Positions 48,525-56,919 of a stretch of 64,000 bases of DNA are shown in pieces. Each line of letters begins with the position of its first letter. The stretch's first letter is position 1. The translations under genes were made by a program, and so were the position numbers. The stretch is from Pseudomonas sp. CCI4.2 (GTDB taxonomy: Bacteria; Pseudomonadota; Gammaproteobacteria; Pseudomonadales; Pseudomonadaceae). The stretch covers positions 937,001-1,001,000 of the forward strand of contig NZ_CP133781.1 in NCBI RefSeq assembly GCF_034350045.1, in the 5' to 3' direction. The notes under the pieces were generated by a model, which was given only the letters and a program-made list of their open reading frames with translations, made no database searches and was not told the origin of the DNA.

Positions 48525-49919
48525 TTAAACGGCGAAGATCTTGCCTGGGTTCATGATCCCGTTGGGATCGAACACGGCTTTAACCGCTTTCATGTATTCG
48601 ATTTCGATGGGCGAACGGCTGTACGTCAAGTAATCGCGCTTGGTCATGCCCACGCCGTGCTCAGCGGAAATCGAGCCGTTGTACTTCTGCACGATCTCGA
48701 ACACCCACTTGTTGACCGTGGCGCACTTGGCAAAAAACTCGTCCTTGCTCAGGTTATCCGGCTTGAGGATGTTCAGGTGCAGGTTGCCGTCGCCGATGTG
48801 GCCGAACCAGACAATTTCGAAGTCCGGGTAGTATTGGCCAACGATAGCGTCCACTTCTTTCAGGAACGCCGGCACTTTCGAAACGGTCACGGAAATATCG
48901 TTCTTGTATGGCGTCCAGTGCGAAATGGTCTCGGAGATGTATTCGCGCAGCTTCCACAGGTTCTGCAACTGTTGGTCGCTCTGGCTCATCACGCCATCGA
49001 GCACCCAACCTTCTTCCACGCAATGCTCGAAGGTTGCCAAGGCTTCGTTGGACACTTCTTCAGTCGTTGCTTCGAACTCCAGCAGCGCATAAAACGGGCA
49101 ATCGGACTCAAAAGGCGCGGGAACGTCGCCGCGCGCCAATACTTTGGCCAGCGCTTTATCGGAGAAGAATTCGAAGGCAGTCAGGTCGAGCTTGTTATGG
49201 AACGCGTGCAGCACCGGCATGATTGCGTCGAAATCACGGGTCCCGAGGACCATGGCGGTAAGGTTTTTCGGCGCACGGTCCAAGCGCATGGTGGCTTCGA
49301 CGACAAAGCCCAGCGTGCCTTCGGCGCCGATGAACAGTTGACGCAAATCGTAGCCGGTGGCGTTCTTGATCAAGTCTTTGTTCAGCTCGAGCAGGTCACC
49401 CTTGCCGGTGACGACTTTCATGCCCGCGACCCAGTTGCGGGTCATGCCGTAGCGAATCACCTTGATCCCGCCGGCATTGGTGCCGATGTTGCCACCAACC
49501 TGGCTGGAACCGGCCGACGCGAAATCCACCGGATAATAAAGGCCGTTGTCTTCAGCGAGGGTTTGCAGGTGCTCAGTGACGACGCCCGGCTGGCAGACCA
49601 CGGTGCGGTCCGTCAGGTTAATGTCCAACACCTTATTCATGTAATCGAACGAGACGACCACTTCACCGTTAGCCGCGACCGCAGCAGCGGAAAGCCCGGT
49701 TCGACCGCCCGATGGCACCAGCGCTACTTTATGTTCATTGGCCCAGCGAACGATGGCTTGCACCTGTTCGGTGGTCTTCGGAAACACGATGGCCACAGGG
49801 GCTGGCGCGAAGTGTTTGGTCCAATCCTTGCCGTAAGTAATAAGGGAGTCAGCGTCGGTCAGGACCTTGCCAGGCTCAACCAGGGTCTTCAACTCGTCTA
49901 TCAGGGCAGGATTGGTCAT
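48525..49919 (-). CDS. FAD-linked D-2-hydroxyglutarate dehydrogenase
   Basis: A 464-residue flavoenzyme of the FAD_binding_4/FAD-oxidase C family. FAD-binding motifs are PSGGRTGLSAAAV and GSSQVGGNIGTNAGG; the C-terminal metal/substrate motif is GHIGDGNLHLN, and ISAEHGVGM follows. In P. stutzeri and P. aeruginosa the enzyme next to serA oxidises D-2-hydroxyglutarate, a by-product of SerA, and so pulls serine synthesis forward. The divergent serA here fits this. A D-lactate dehydrogenase is the alternative. The start is the ATG at 49919; a 25-codon extension is possible but not family-like. Confidence 0.88.
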   Translation of the reverse strand: MTNPALIDELKTLVEPGKVLTDADSLITYGKDWTKHFAPAPVAIVFPKTTEQVQAIVRWANEHKVALVPSGGRTGLSAAAVAANGEVVVSFDYMNKVLDINLTDRTVVCQPGVVTEHLQTLAEDNGLYYPVDFASAGSSQVGGNIGTNAGGIKVIRYGMTRNWVAGMKVVTGKGDLLELNKDLIKNATGYDLRQLFIGAEGTLGFVVEATMRLDRAPKNLTAMVLGTRDFDAIMPVLHAFHNKLDLTAFEFFSDKALAKVLARGDVPAPFESDCPFYALLEFEATTEEVSNEALATFEHCVEEGWVLDGVMSQSDQQLQNLWKLREYISETISHWTPYKNDISVTVSKVPAFLKEVDAIVGQYYPDFEIVWFGHIGDGNLHLNILKPDNLSKDEFFAKCATVNKWVFEIVQKYNGSISAEHGVGMTKRDYLTYSRSPIEIEYMKAVKAVFDPNGIMNPGKIFAV

Positions 49920-49993
49920 CACGGAACTCTCGAACAATTCATGGTCATCCTGAGAACGCTTCACGTCCAGGAATGGGTGTTTCGCGGGGTGCA

Positions 49994-50005
49994 TATGCTA
50001 GCATA
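49994..50005. promoter_or_regulatory. Palindrome in the serA / D-2-HG dehydrogenase divergent region
   Basis: TATGCTAGCATA is a perfect 12-base palindrome about midway between the two divergent start codons (75 bases from one, 72 from the other). A shared operator is plausible; no regulator gene is adjacent. Confidence 0.35.
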
Positions 50006-50076
50006 GCCCCCCGCTAATCGTGCCTACGGCCGATGTGCGCCCCCTGCCATTTTCTCCGGGACACAGGTTTACGCAG

Positions 50077-51306
50077 ATGAGCAAGACTTCTCTCGATAAG
50101 AGCAAGATCAAGTTCCTTCTTCTCGAAGGCGTCCACCAATCAGCCGTGGACGTCCTCAAGTCCGCCGGGTATTCGAACATTGAATACCTTACCGGCTCGC
50201 TGCCGGAAGCCGAATTGAAGGAAAAGATCACCGATGCACATTTCATCGGTATCCGTTCCCGCACCCAATTGACCGAAGGGGTCTTTGATTGCGCGAAGAA
50301 ACTGGTCGCTGTCGGTTGCTTCTGCATCGGCACCAACCAAGTCGATCTCAACGCTGCCCGCGAACGCGGTATCGCTGTTTTCAACGCCCCCTACTCCAAC
50401 ACCCGTTCGGTGGCTGAGTTGGTGCTGGCGGAAGCGATCCTGTTGCTGCGCGGCATCCCTGAGAAAAACGCTTCCTGCCACCGTGGCGGCTGGATCAAAA
50501 GCGCGGCCAACTCCTTCGAAATTCGCGGCAAGAAACTGGGCATCGTCGGCTACGGCTCGATCGGCACCCAACTTTCCGTGCTGGCCGAAGGTCTGGGCAT
50601 GCAAGTGTTCTTCTACGACACGCTGACCAAACTACCGCTGGGCAATGCATCTCAAGTGTCTAGCTTGACCGAACTGCTGGGTCTGGCGGACATCGTGACA
50701 CTGCACGTCCCGGAAACTGCTGAAACCCAATGGATGATCGGCGAGAAAGAAATTCGCTCGATGAAGAAAGGCAGCATCTTGATCAACGCCGCTCGCGGTA
50801 CGGTGGTCGAGTTGCAGGCATTGGCTGACGCGATCAAGGATAAACACCTGATTGGCGCCGCCATCGACGTCTTCCCGGTTGAACCACGCTCGAACGACGA
50901 AGAATTCGAAAGCCCGCTGCGTGGCCTGGATAACGTGATCCTGACCCCGCACATCGGCGGTTCCACTGCCGAAGCACAGGCCAACATCGGTCTGGAAGTC
51001 GCAGAAAAACTGGTCAAGTACAGCGACAACGGTACGTCGGTGTCTTCGGTCAACTTCCCGGAAGTGGCCTTGCCCGCTCACCCTGGCAAGCACCGTTTGC
51101 TGCACATCCACCAGAACATTCCGGGTGTAATGAGCGAGATCAACAAGGTCTTCGCTGAAAACGGAATCAACATTTCCGGTCAGTTCCTACAGACCAACGA
51201 AAAGGTGGGCTACGTGGTCATCGACGTCGATGCCGAGTACTCCGATCTGGCCCAGGAAAAGCTACAGACGATCAACGGCACGATTCGTAGCCGCGTACTG
51301 TTCTAG
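50077..51306 (+). CDS. serA: D-3-phosphoglycerate dehydrogenase SerA
   Basis: First enzyme of serine synthesis; it also reduces 2-oxoglutarate to D-2-hydroxyglutarate. The 409-residue product has the NAD motif GKKLGIVGYGSIGTQLS, the catalytic set Arg/Glu/His (NAARG, FPVEP, TPHIGGST) and a C-terminal ACT domain (about 335-409) for serine feedback. The length matches the E. coli-type enzyme. The start is the ATG at 50077. A strong terminator follows. Confidence 0.97.
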   Translation: MSKTSLDKSKIKFLLLEGVHQSAVDVLKSAGYSNIEYLTGSLPEAELKEKITDAHFIGIRSRTQLTEGVFDCAKKLVAVGCFCIGTNQVDLNAARERGIAVFNAPYSNTRSVAELVLAEAILLLRGIPEKNASCHRGGWIKSAANSFEIRGKKLGIVGYGSIGTQLSVLAEGLGMQVFFYDTLTKLPLGNASQVSSLTELLGLADIVTLHVPETAETQWMIGEKEIRSMKKGSILINAARGTVVELQALADAIKDKHLIGAAIDVFPVEPRSNDEEFESPLRGLDNVILTPHIGGSTAEAQANIGLEVAEKLVKYSDNGTSVSSVNFPEVALPAHPGKHRLLHIHQNIPGVMSEINKVFAENGINISGQFLQTNEKVGYVVIDVDAEYSDLAQEKLQTINGTIRSRVLF

Positions 51307-51325
51307 TTTTTACCTAGGTACAACA

Positions 51326-51352
51326 AGGAGACCTGCGGGTCTCCTTTTTTAT
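51326..51352 (+). terminator. Rho-independent terminator of serA
   Basis: GGAGACC (51328-51334) and GGGTCTCC form a stem over a TGC loop, followed by six T residues. It starts 20 bases after the serA stop. Confidence 0.9.
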
Positions 51353-51396
51353 TTGCAAAAATACACGTTAGGAAAAGCATGACAGGGAGAACGAAC

Positions 51397-51927
51397 ATGA
51401 CAGCAAGTCATATCACCATCGACAGAGCTTCAAAAACCGATCTGCAAGGCATCGTTGAGCTTCAGCATGCCAATCAGCTCGCCCAGGGCGGAACGCTGGC
51501 GGCAGAGCTGGCGCCTCATCAAATCGAAGAGATGATGCAGGACATGCCGCAGATTATCGCGCGGCGAAACGCAGAGATCGTCGCCTTTTTGATGACAACA
51601 TCCCAAGCCGTCAACAAAAAGCGCCCCATACCCGTGGTTGAAAAAACGCTACAGGCCTATCCGTATGCCGAGTCCGACGCCTATATCTACGGACCGATCT
51701 GCGTCAGTGATGAAGAACGTGGTAACGGCCTGGCGCAACTAATGTTCGAGAAATTGCTTGAGGAGGAGCCTGGCCGCCAAGGCGTATTGTTTATCCGGGG
51801 CGACAACGAACCCTCGCTGCGAGCGCATAAAAAAATGGGAATGAACAAGGTAGGAGAATTCGACCTCAATGGGGCCGTGTTCCACGTCTTCGCTTACACA
51901 GCCAAAGCACGGCTGCGTCGTTCTTAA
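51397..51927 (+). CDS. GNAT-family N-acetyltransferase
   Basis: A 176-residue acetyltransferase. The acetyl-CoA motif is CVSDEERGNGLAQLMFEKLL (the Q/RxxGxG/A-type loop as ERGNGLA), and a later VLFIRGDNEPSLRAHKKMGM segment is the usual C-terminal part. I use the ATG at 51397 because AGGGAGAA precedes it; an ATG six codons upstream is possible. Substrate unknown. Confidence 0.85.
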   Translation: MTASHITIDRASKTDLQGIVELQHANQLAQGGTLAAELAPHQIEEMMQDMPQIIARRNAEIVAFLMTTSQAVNKKRPIPVVEKTLQAYPYAESDAYIYGPICVSDEERGNGLAQLMFEKLLEEEPGRQGVLFIRGDNEPSLRAHKKMGMNKVGEFDLNGAVFHVFAYTAKARLRRS

Positions 51928-51974
51928 CGCGTCGCGGTCAAAACTTTGAGGATCGGGCAAGACGTGCGATGAAA

Positions 51975-52006
51975 CGTTAGGGGCAGAGGTGTCTCTGCTC
52001 CTAACG
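51975..52006. terminator. Hairpin between the convergent acetyltransferase and DUF4399 genes
   Basis: CGTTAGGGGCAGAG (51975-51988) pairs with CTCTGCTCCTAACG (51993-52006) over a GTGT loop, with one G-T pair in a 14-bp stem. There is no T run after it, so its use as a terminator is likely but not certain. Confidence 0.55.
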
Positions 52007-52015
52007 GGTTACGCA

Positions 52016-52453
52016 TTACTTAACGGTAATCGTGATCTTCTTCGATTCAACCGACGGGTTCAGCGGGATGTGGCCTTTGTCGCCCATCAGCAATTGCAGG
52101 GTGTGCTTACCGGGTGCAAGGGTCAGCTCGGTTTCGGTCTGACCTTTGCCGAAGTGTTTGATGGTGTCAGTTGCCGGAATCGGTGCATCCAGCGGCAGCT
52201 CATCTTTCACGTCGATCAGCAAATGATGGTGGCCGGTATCCGGCATATCAACGCCGGCGGGCGCAACGCCCATGCCTTTAAGGCCAAACTGGACCTTGAA
52301 CGTCTTGCCCACGGTCGCGCCATCTTTGGGCGAAATAATGTATTCCTCGGCGCCTGCGGGCGAAGCGGTACGCGGTACATCAGCTGCGCTCGCCAACACA
52401 GAAGCGCTCAGCAACAGACCCGCAATAGCTACTCGTGACAATAAGGTCTTCAT
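52016..52453 (-). CDS. DUF4399-domain periplasmic protein
   Basis: A 145-residue exported protein: a signal peptide (MKTLLSRVAIAGLLLSASVLASA, cleavage at about 23) and a DUF4399 beta domain with the conserved HHHLLIDV (His-rich) and HFGKGQTETEL motifs and GKHTLQLLMGDKGH. The clustered histidines suggest metal binding, perhaps copper. GGAG precedes the ATG. Function unknown. Confidence 0.88.
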   Translation of the reverse strand: MKTLLSRVAIAGLLLSASVLASAADVPRTASPAGAEEYIISPKDGATVGKTFKVQFGLKGMGVAPAGVDMPDTGHHHLLIDVKDELPLDAPIPATDTIKHFGKGQTETELTLAPGKHTLQLLMGDKGHIPLNPSVESKKITITVK

Positions 52454-52517
52454 GGTTTCTCCGGGAGATTAACGACACATATCGGACTTTAAACAACGAC
52501 GTCGGTTCATTCGACAC

Positions 52518-53150
52518 TTAGAACGGGTCATCGCCCCGGCGTCGAAACCAACCGGTCAGGGAAAGCCGCTCTCGGGTCGACGGTAGCACTTCATGGGGAA
52601 TTTCACCCGAAAGAAACACCACCAGACAGCCGCCAATGGGCTGCACATCGTATTCGTTGTCGCCCTTGAGGGTCATGCGCAGTTGGCCGCCATGTTCGGG
52701 CAACCACGCGGGGTTCAGGTAAAGCACCGCCGAGACCGTGCGCCGATCATCATCGCGAAAACGGTCAAGGTGCTTGAGGTAAAACGCCCCTGGCGGGTAC
52801 AGCGCGAAGTGGCTTTCAAAATCCTCCAGCCCGAGAAAAAGCCCTCGATTGAGTGCTTGGCGCAGGCTGTCCATCAGCGCCAGATAACGGTCGCACGCAT
52901 GGGTTTCCCCCGCTTCCAGCCACTGAATGTGATCACCCCGAATGGTTTCTCGGATTTCCTGGGTATCGCCTCGCCCAACGGCGGCAGGCGCAAGTTGGCC
53001 GTCCTCCGAACGCTTGCGGCACTCTTGGGCCAACTCTAGGGTCAGAGCGTCGGGCAAAAAAATGTTTTGCTGCGACCAGCCGTTTGCGGCCAAGTCATCA
53101 ACGATTCGTAGCAACAGCGGGTGATCAGGGGGGATTCGCATGGCTGGCAT
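52518..53150 (-). CDS. 2-oxoglutarate/Fe(II)-dependent oxygenase (prolyl hydroxylase type)
   Basis: A 210-residue dioxygenase of the P4Hc/PiuC-like fold. The iron triad is HLDRF (His, Asp) and the His of GEIPHEV; the 2-oxoglutarate arginine is in RERLSLTGWFR. The nearest groups are the prolyl-4-hydroxylase-like enzymes (PHD) of pseudomonads, which hydroxylate proteins such as EF-Tu. Three in-frame ATGs (53159, 53150, 53141) are possible; I take 53150 with GGATACT upstream. Confidence 0.88.
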   Translation of the reverse strand: MPAMRIPPDHPLLLRIVDDLAANGWSQQNIFLPDALTLELAQECRKRSEDGQLAPAAVGRGDTQEIRETIRGDHIQWLEAGETHACDRYLALMDSLRQALNRGLFLGLEDFESHFALYPPGAFYLKHLDRFRDDDRRTVSAVLYLNPAWLPEHGGQLRMTLKGDNEYDVQPIGGCLVVFLSGEIPHEVLPSTRERLSLTGWFRRRGDDPF

Positions 53151-53269
53151 AGTATCCATCCGCCTTGAAATCCGACAGGGCCTGCGACCGAACGAGTGTG
53201 GAATACAGTGATAACTCGACAAATCCACGCAAGCGCATTGAGAATAGCGCCCTGCTGACAGGAGTCCCT

Positions 53270-54028
53270 ATGCGCCGTTTGTTTGTTTTGTTGTTGATGT
53301 TCTGCCCATTGCCCTCTTGGGCAGACGGCCACGACCAGCTGTACAAGGTCGCCGGTTGGCCAGAACAACGCGCGCATTTCGTCGCTGCCCTCAACGCCGC
53401 CCAGCAGCGTTACCGCAACAGCCTGCCGCCGGCGGTCTATCAAGCGCTGGTCAATAACAGCAACCAACGCTTTGCGCCGCAGGCCATGGACCAGCGCGCC
53501 GAACAGCGTTTACGGCAAACGTTGCAGGACCCAATGCCCGCGCTGCAATTCTTTCAGTCGCCGTTGGGTCTCAAGATCGTCACCGCCGAGCTGACGGCAA
53601 CTCGTCCCGATCAATTGGCAAAAAATGCTCAGGGCTTGCCGCACATTGAAGCCAGTGCGACCCGTCAGTTATTGATTGGGCATCTGGCCCAGGCGCTGCC
53701 TGCGCGCGAAGCAGGAGCCGAAGTCAGCCTCGCCATCGCAGGTGTCGCCGCCGACAGCCTCAGTCAGATGATTCCTGGCCTGTTAGGCGGTGGGCAGGCG
53801 CAAGGCATGCTGGACGGCCAACGGGAGCGGTTGATGCAGCAGATCGGTAACGACATGAACAACACGTTGCTCTATGTCTACCGCGACCTTTCCGACCCCG
53901 AGTTGGAAGAATTCGACACCTTTGCCGAATCCCCCGAAGGCAAAGCCTATTACCAGGCCGCCCTGGCTGCGGTCCGTGCCGGACTGGCCGTCGGGAAAAG
54001 CGCATCGAGCTTGGCGCCGGGGAAATAG
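53270..54028 (+). CDS. DUF2059-domain exported protein
   Basis: A 252-residue protein with a signal peptide (MRRLFVLLLMFCPLPSWA, cleavage about 18) and a mostly helical body. The C-terminal DUF2059 part contains EEFDTFAESPEGKAYYQA. GGAG lies six bases before the ATG. It is divergent from the oxygenase gene. Function unknown. Confidence 0.85.
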   Translation: MRRLFVLLLMFCPLPSWADGHDQLYKVAGWPEQRAHFVAALNAAQQRYRNSLPPAVYQALVNNSNQRFAPQAMDQRAEQRLRQTLQDPMPALQFFQSPLGLKIVTAELTATRPDQLAKNAQGLPHIEASATRQLLIGHLAQALPAREAGAEVSLAIAGVAADSLSQMIPGLLGGGQAQGMLDGQRERLMQQIGNDMNNTLLYVYRDLSDPELEEFDTFAESPEGKAYYQAALAAVRAGLAVGKSASSLAPGK

Positions 54029-54045
54029 TTTGATGACGCATAAAC

Positions 54046-54072
54046 CGCTTCCCGAATAAATTCGGTCCCACA
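54046..54072. repeat. Single REP, GACCGAATTCATTCGGGAA family
   Basis: CGCTTCCCGAATAAATTCGG followed by TCCCACAG, one unpaired copy, right after the DUF2059 gene. Confidence 0.7.
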
Positions 54073-54090
54073 GATTTCAGCCGAGATCAC

Positions 54091-54199
54091 TGTGGGAAGT
54101 TGACTTGCCAACGAAAGCGTCATTGCAAGCGCATCAGGTTTCGGGTCGACATCAGCGGCGCGATTACGGGCCTCTTCGCAGGCAAGCCTGCTCCCACAG
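54091..54199 (-). repeat. ~109-bp composite repeat (copy 2, inverted)
   Basis: On the minus strand it reads TGTGGGAGCAGGCTTGCCTG, then CGAAGAGGCCCGTAATCGCG and CCGCTGATGTCGAC, and ends AAGTCAACTTCCCACA. It matches the unit at 35131 along most of its length, interior included. Confidence 0.85.
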
Positions 54200-54224
54200 A
54201 TCGGATCGCGGCTGTCAGCAGCGC

Positions 54225-55175
54225 CTAAAGGTCCGCATCGAACTGCTCATCCAAAAACGCAAAATATTTTTCTCGCAGCACCGGCAACTCATTGGCCAAA
54301 TGGTGCCGCGCTTCGCCGAGCATGAAGATTTGTGGTTTGGCGAATTTGTCGTTGAGGACTTCGAGGTTGTGCACCCAATCGACGGTCATGTCAGCGTCGC
54401 CCTGGACGATCAAGGGGCTGCGGCTGCTGCGAGGTGCGGCTTCGATGCGTTTGATCCACTTCGCCAACGCGCCCACCCATGCCGTTGGCAGACGCCGGGG
54501 TTGTAGCGGGTCGGCCAATAGAAATGGCAAAAAGTCCGGGTCGTTGGTGTTTTCGCTAAAGCGCCGCTCGATGCCTTTGACGAATGGGCTGAACAGGCTG
54601 TAGCTGAGTTTTGACAGGTTCCAGCCGCGCGGTCGAACCAGCGGCGCCAACAAGATGCTCCGCCCTTGTGCTGGGCTGGTGACGCCATGGATCAGCAAGT
54701 GGTCGATCACAATCGCCCCGCCGGTGCTTTGCCCGCACAGATGCCAAGGCTGCGGCAGTTGCAGGCTCGACGCTTCGTCGAACAAGGCGTCCAAGACCAC
54801 TTGGTATTCATCAAAGTCGTCAATGCTTGCCCGAACGCCACTCGACAAGCCATGCCCCGGCAAGTCGCAGCCGATCACCGCAAACCCCCGGCCCAGCGCC
54901 CAGTCGATGACGTGCCGATAGAGCCCGACATGATCATAAAACCCGTGCACCAGAAACAGCGTCGCAATGGGCCGCTCAGGAATCCAGACCTGACTGACCA
55001 CTTCATAGCCCGCGACATCGAAGCGCCCGAGCCAGCTACGAACAGGTGCCTGGCTCTCGCGGGTCGCTAAACCATAGAAGTGCTGGTAGGCCCGGCCCTC
55101 ATCGGACAGGGGTTGTCCTGCGCGCAAAGGCAGCAGGCTGGATCGCAAAACATCAGGGTCGAAGGTGACGGGCAT
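54225..55175 (-). CDS. Alpha/beta hydrolase (lysophospholipase / monoglyceride-lipase type)
   Basis: A 316-residue hydrolase. The oxyanion region is LFLVHGFYDHVG, the nucleophile elbow is LCGQSTGGAI, the acid Asp lies in VQGDADMTVDW and the His in GEARHHLANE, the Hydrolase_4 set of lysophospholipases. No signal peptide. The ATG at 55175 is preceded by GGAAG. The substrate is inferred from the subfamily only. Confidence 0.88.
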   Translation of the reverse strand: MPVTFDPDVLRSSLLPLRAGQPLSDEGRAYQHFYGLATRESQAPVRSWLGRFDVAGYEVVSQVWIPERPIATLFLVHGFYDHVGLYRHVIDWALGRGFAVIGCDLPGHGLSSGVRASIDDFDEYQVVLDALFDEASSLQLPQPWHLCGQSTGGAIVIDHLLIHGVTSPAQGRSILLAPLVRPRGWNLSKLSYSLFSPFVKGIERRFSENTNDPDFLPFLLADPLQPRRLPTAWVGALAKWIKRIEAAPRSSRSPLIVQGDADMTVDWVHNLEVLNDKFAKPQIFMLGEARHHLANELPVLREKYFAFLDEQFDADL

Positions 55176-55293
55176 GGGTCTTCCAGGCAAAACGGAGGTC
55201 ATTTGCATCCGAGCAAGGCAATCAGACAGCGCAGATATTCATCTGTCTCGCTAAGCATGGCAAGCTACGCGCCTCAAAACAGAAGCTGCCCGT

Positions 55294-55869
55294 ATGAATG
55301 CGCGTTATCGCCCTACCGTTCTTGCCTGTTTGCTCGCCCTTGTTTGCGCGATTGGACTGTGGGCGGCTTACGACTGGTTCCAGGGGCGCTACATTCGCCC
55401 GTTCAGCGATCAGACCGCGTTGTTCGCCGGCGACGTGCTGAGTTTGCCTGCTGATTTAACAGGCCCAGGACGAATTCGACTGGTGCATTTCTGGGACCCC
55501 GCGTGTCCGTGTAACGTCGGCAATCAACAGCACTTGGCCCAATTGGTGGAACAGTTCGGCGGCGCCCAGGGAGTCGATTTCTATTCCGTACAGAAACCCG
55601 GCACCCATGGTCAACTGCCGAGTACGCTGGAGGCGATCAAACCGCTGAACAGCCTGCCCGGTGCCGAACGCATCACCGCCAGCCCTGCCGTCGCGATCTG
55701 GGACCGGGACGGCAAGCTGGCGTACTTCGGGCCCTACAGCGAAGGCGCCACCTGTAATTCCAGCAACAGTTTCATTGAGCCGATTCTCAAGGCGCTCAGC
55801 GCTGGGCGGCCGGTCGACGTCACGCACACCATGGCGGTCGGCTGTTATTGCCCGTGGCTGGCACCCTGA
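55294..55869 (+). CDS. Membrane-anchored thioredoxin-like protein (DUF6436-type)
   Basis: A 191-residue protein with one N-terminal membrane helix (about residues 8-27) and a periplasmic thioredoxin-like domain. The redox site is WDPACPCNVGNQ, giving Cys-Pro-Cys instead of the CxxC of ordinary thioredoxins. Two more cysteines occur in GATCNSS and a last pair in GCYCPWL. The strand ASPAVAIWDRDGKLAYFG is typical of the fold. Partner and function unknown. The DUF number is from memory. Confidence 0.78.
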   Translation: MNARYRPTVLACLLALVCAIGLWAAYDWFQGRYIRPFSDQTALFAGDVLSLPADLTGPGRIRLVHFWDPACPCNVGNQQHLAQLVEQFGGAQGVDFYSVQKPGTHGQLPSTLEAIKPLNSLPGAERITASPAVAIWDRDGKLAYFGPYSEGATCNSSNSFIEPILKALSAGRPVDVTHTMAVGCYCPWLAP

Positions 55870-55884
55870 CTATGCGTCGTTCGA

Positions 55885-56805
55885 TCAGTGATGGGCGGCC
55901 TTGTAGGCGATCACGTAAGGCAGTTTCTCGTGGACAGTTTTGCGCAGCGCTTTGCTGTTCACCGATGAGTAGCCACCCAACTGCCGAGCGTTGAATCCAC
56001 TGTCACCGACCAACGCGGTCCCCGGCAGCGCCACCATCAAAGCACTCGCCGCCTGCAGCGCTTTGCGGTAACCGCTGCGTTCACCCAGATCAAACGGCGC
56101 GATATCCAGCTGCGCCCGCAGCCAGCTTCCCCAATAAAACTCTAGAAACTCTGGAGTAACGCCCGCCGAACTCGGTTTGCCAAACGAAGCGCCGCGGGTG
56201 AAATAGACGAGGCTGCGAAACGGGTCGTTCTGCATGTTTTTCAAGCCAAGGTGTTCAGGCAATTGCGACGGGTTGATCGACTGGCCATTGCCGTCCTTCA
56301 ACCAGGTTTTGTGCGCGTGCTGCATCCGCGTCCAAAACGTAGCGCTGTCGGCACTGTCGCTGAAGTCATCGGTCACTTTGACCCACATCTTCAACTGCGG
56401 ACCGGCGCCCGGCTGGTCCCACAGGGTGGTGAAGGTGTGATGCCCATCGGTGAGATAGAACGCGCCACCTGGACCCATCACTACGGTTTTCATGGCTTTG
56501 GAATGGGTGCCCACCGGGCTTTGGCAGTCGAAACTGGCAAGATCAAGAAGGTTCGACGCCGTGTTCACTCGGCTGGAGTCGCCTTGGCCATTGGTCTCGC
56601 AGTATTCATCGAACAACTTTGAACGCTGCTCAGCGAAACGCCCGAGCTTGTAATAGATCTGGTCAAAGCCGATGACCGCTTGGGTCGGGTGCAATTGATC
56701 AAGACTGACTTCGACCAGTTCCCCCGGCTTGTGCGTAGACAACGCCTGGGCTTGGAGCGTGAACACACCCAGTACCAAGGCCAGCAGCCATGAACTCATT
56801 CGCAT
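55885..56805 (-). CDS. Secreted ParB-like protein (ParBc_2 family)
   Basis: A 306-residue protein with a signal peptide (MRMSSWLLALVLGVFTLQAQA, cleavage about 21). The N-terminal half has the ParB/Srx-like core: LVEVSLDQLHPTQAVIGFDQ, then VMGPGGAFYLTDGHHTFTTL with the DGHH motif. Proteins of this type are called putative ParB-like nucleases. An exported copy cannot act in chromosome partition, so its role is unclear. It stops 16 bases from the convergent thioredoxin-like gene. Confidence 0.85.
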   Translation of the reverse strand: MRMSSWLLALVLGVFTLQAQALSTHKPGELVEVSLDQLHPTQAVIGFDQIYYKLGRFAEQRSKLFDEYCETNGQGDSSRVNTASNLLDLASFDCQSPVGTHSKAMKTVVMGPGGAFYLTDGHHTFTTLWDQPGAGPQLKMWVKVTDDFSDSADSATFWTRMQHAHKTWLKDGNGQSINPSQLPEHLGLKNMQNDPFRSLVYFTRGASFGKPSSAGVTPEFLEFYWGSWLRAQLDIAPFDLGERSGYRKALQAASALMVALPGTALVGDSGFNARQLGGYSSVNSKALRKTVHEKLPYVIAYKAAHH

Positions 56806-56919
56806 CTTCGATTCCTTTCATATCAGTAAGGCCCGAACTGTAACCTTGCAACTGACTACACACCATCACAGCAAATCTGTAGCCTGCAAATCCGGACTGG
56901 ATCAAAGACAGGACTTCAG

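Noticed and set aside
48492..50006. 504-codon plus-strand open frame
   Set aside because: Opposite the D-2-hydroxyglutarate dehydrogenase gene, whose motifs are clear. No family features in the plus frame.
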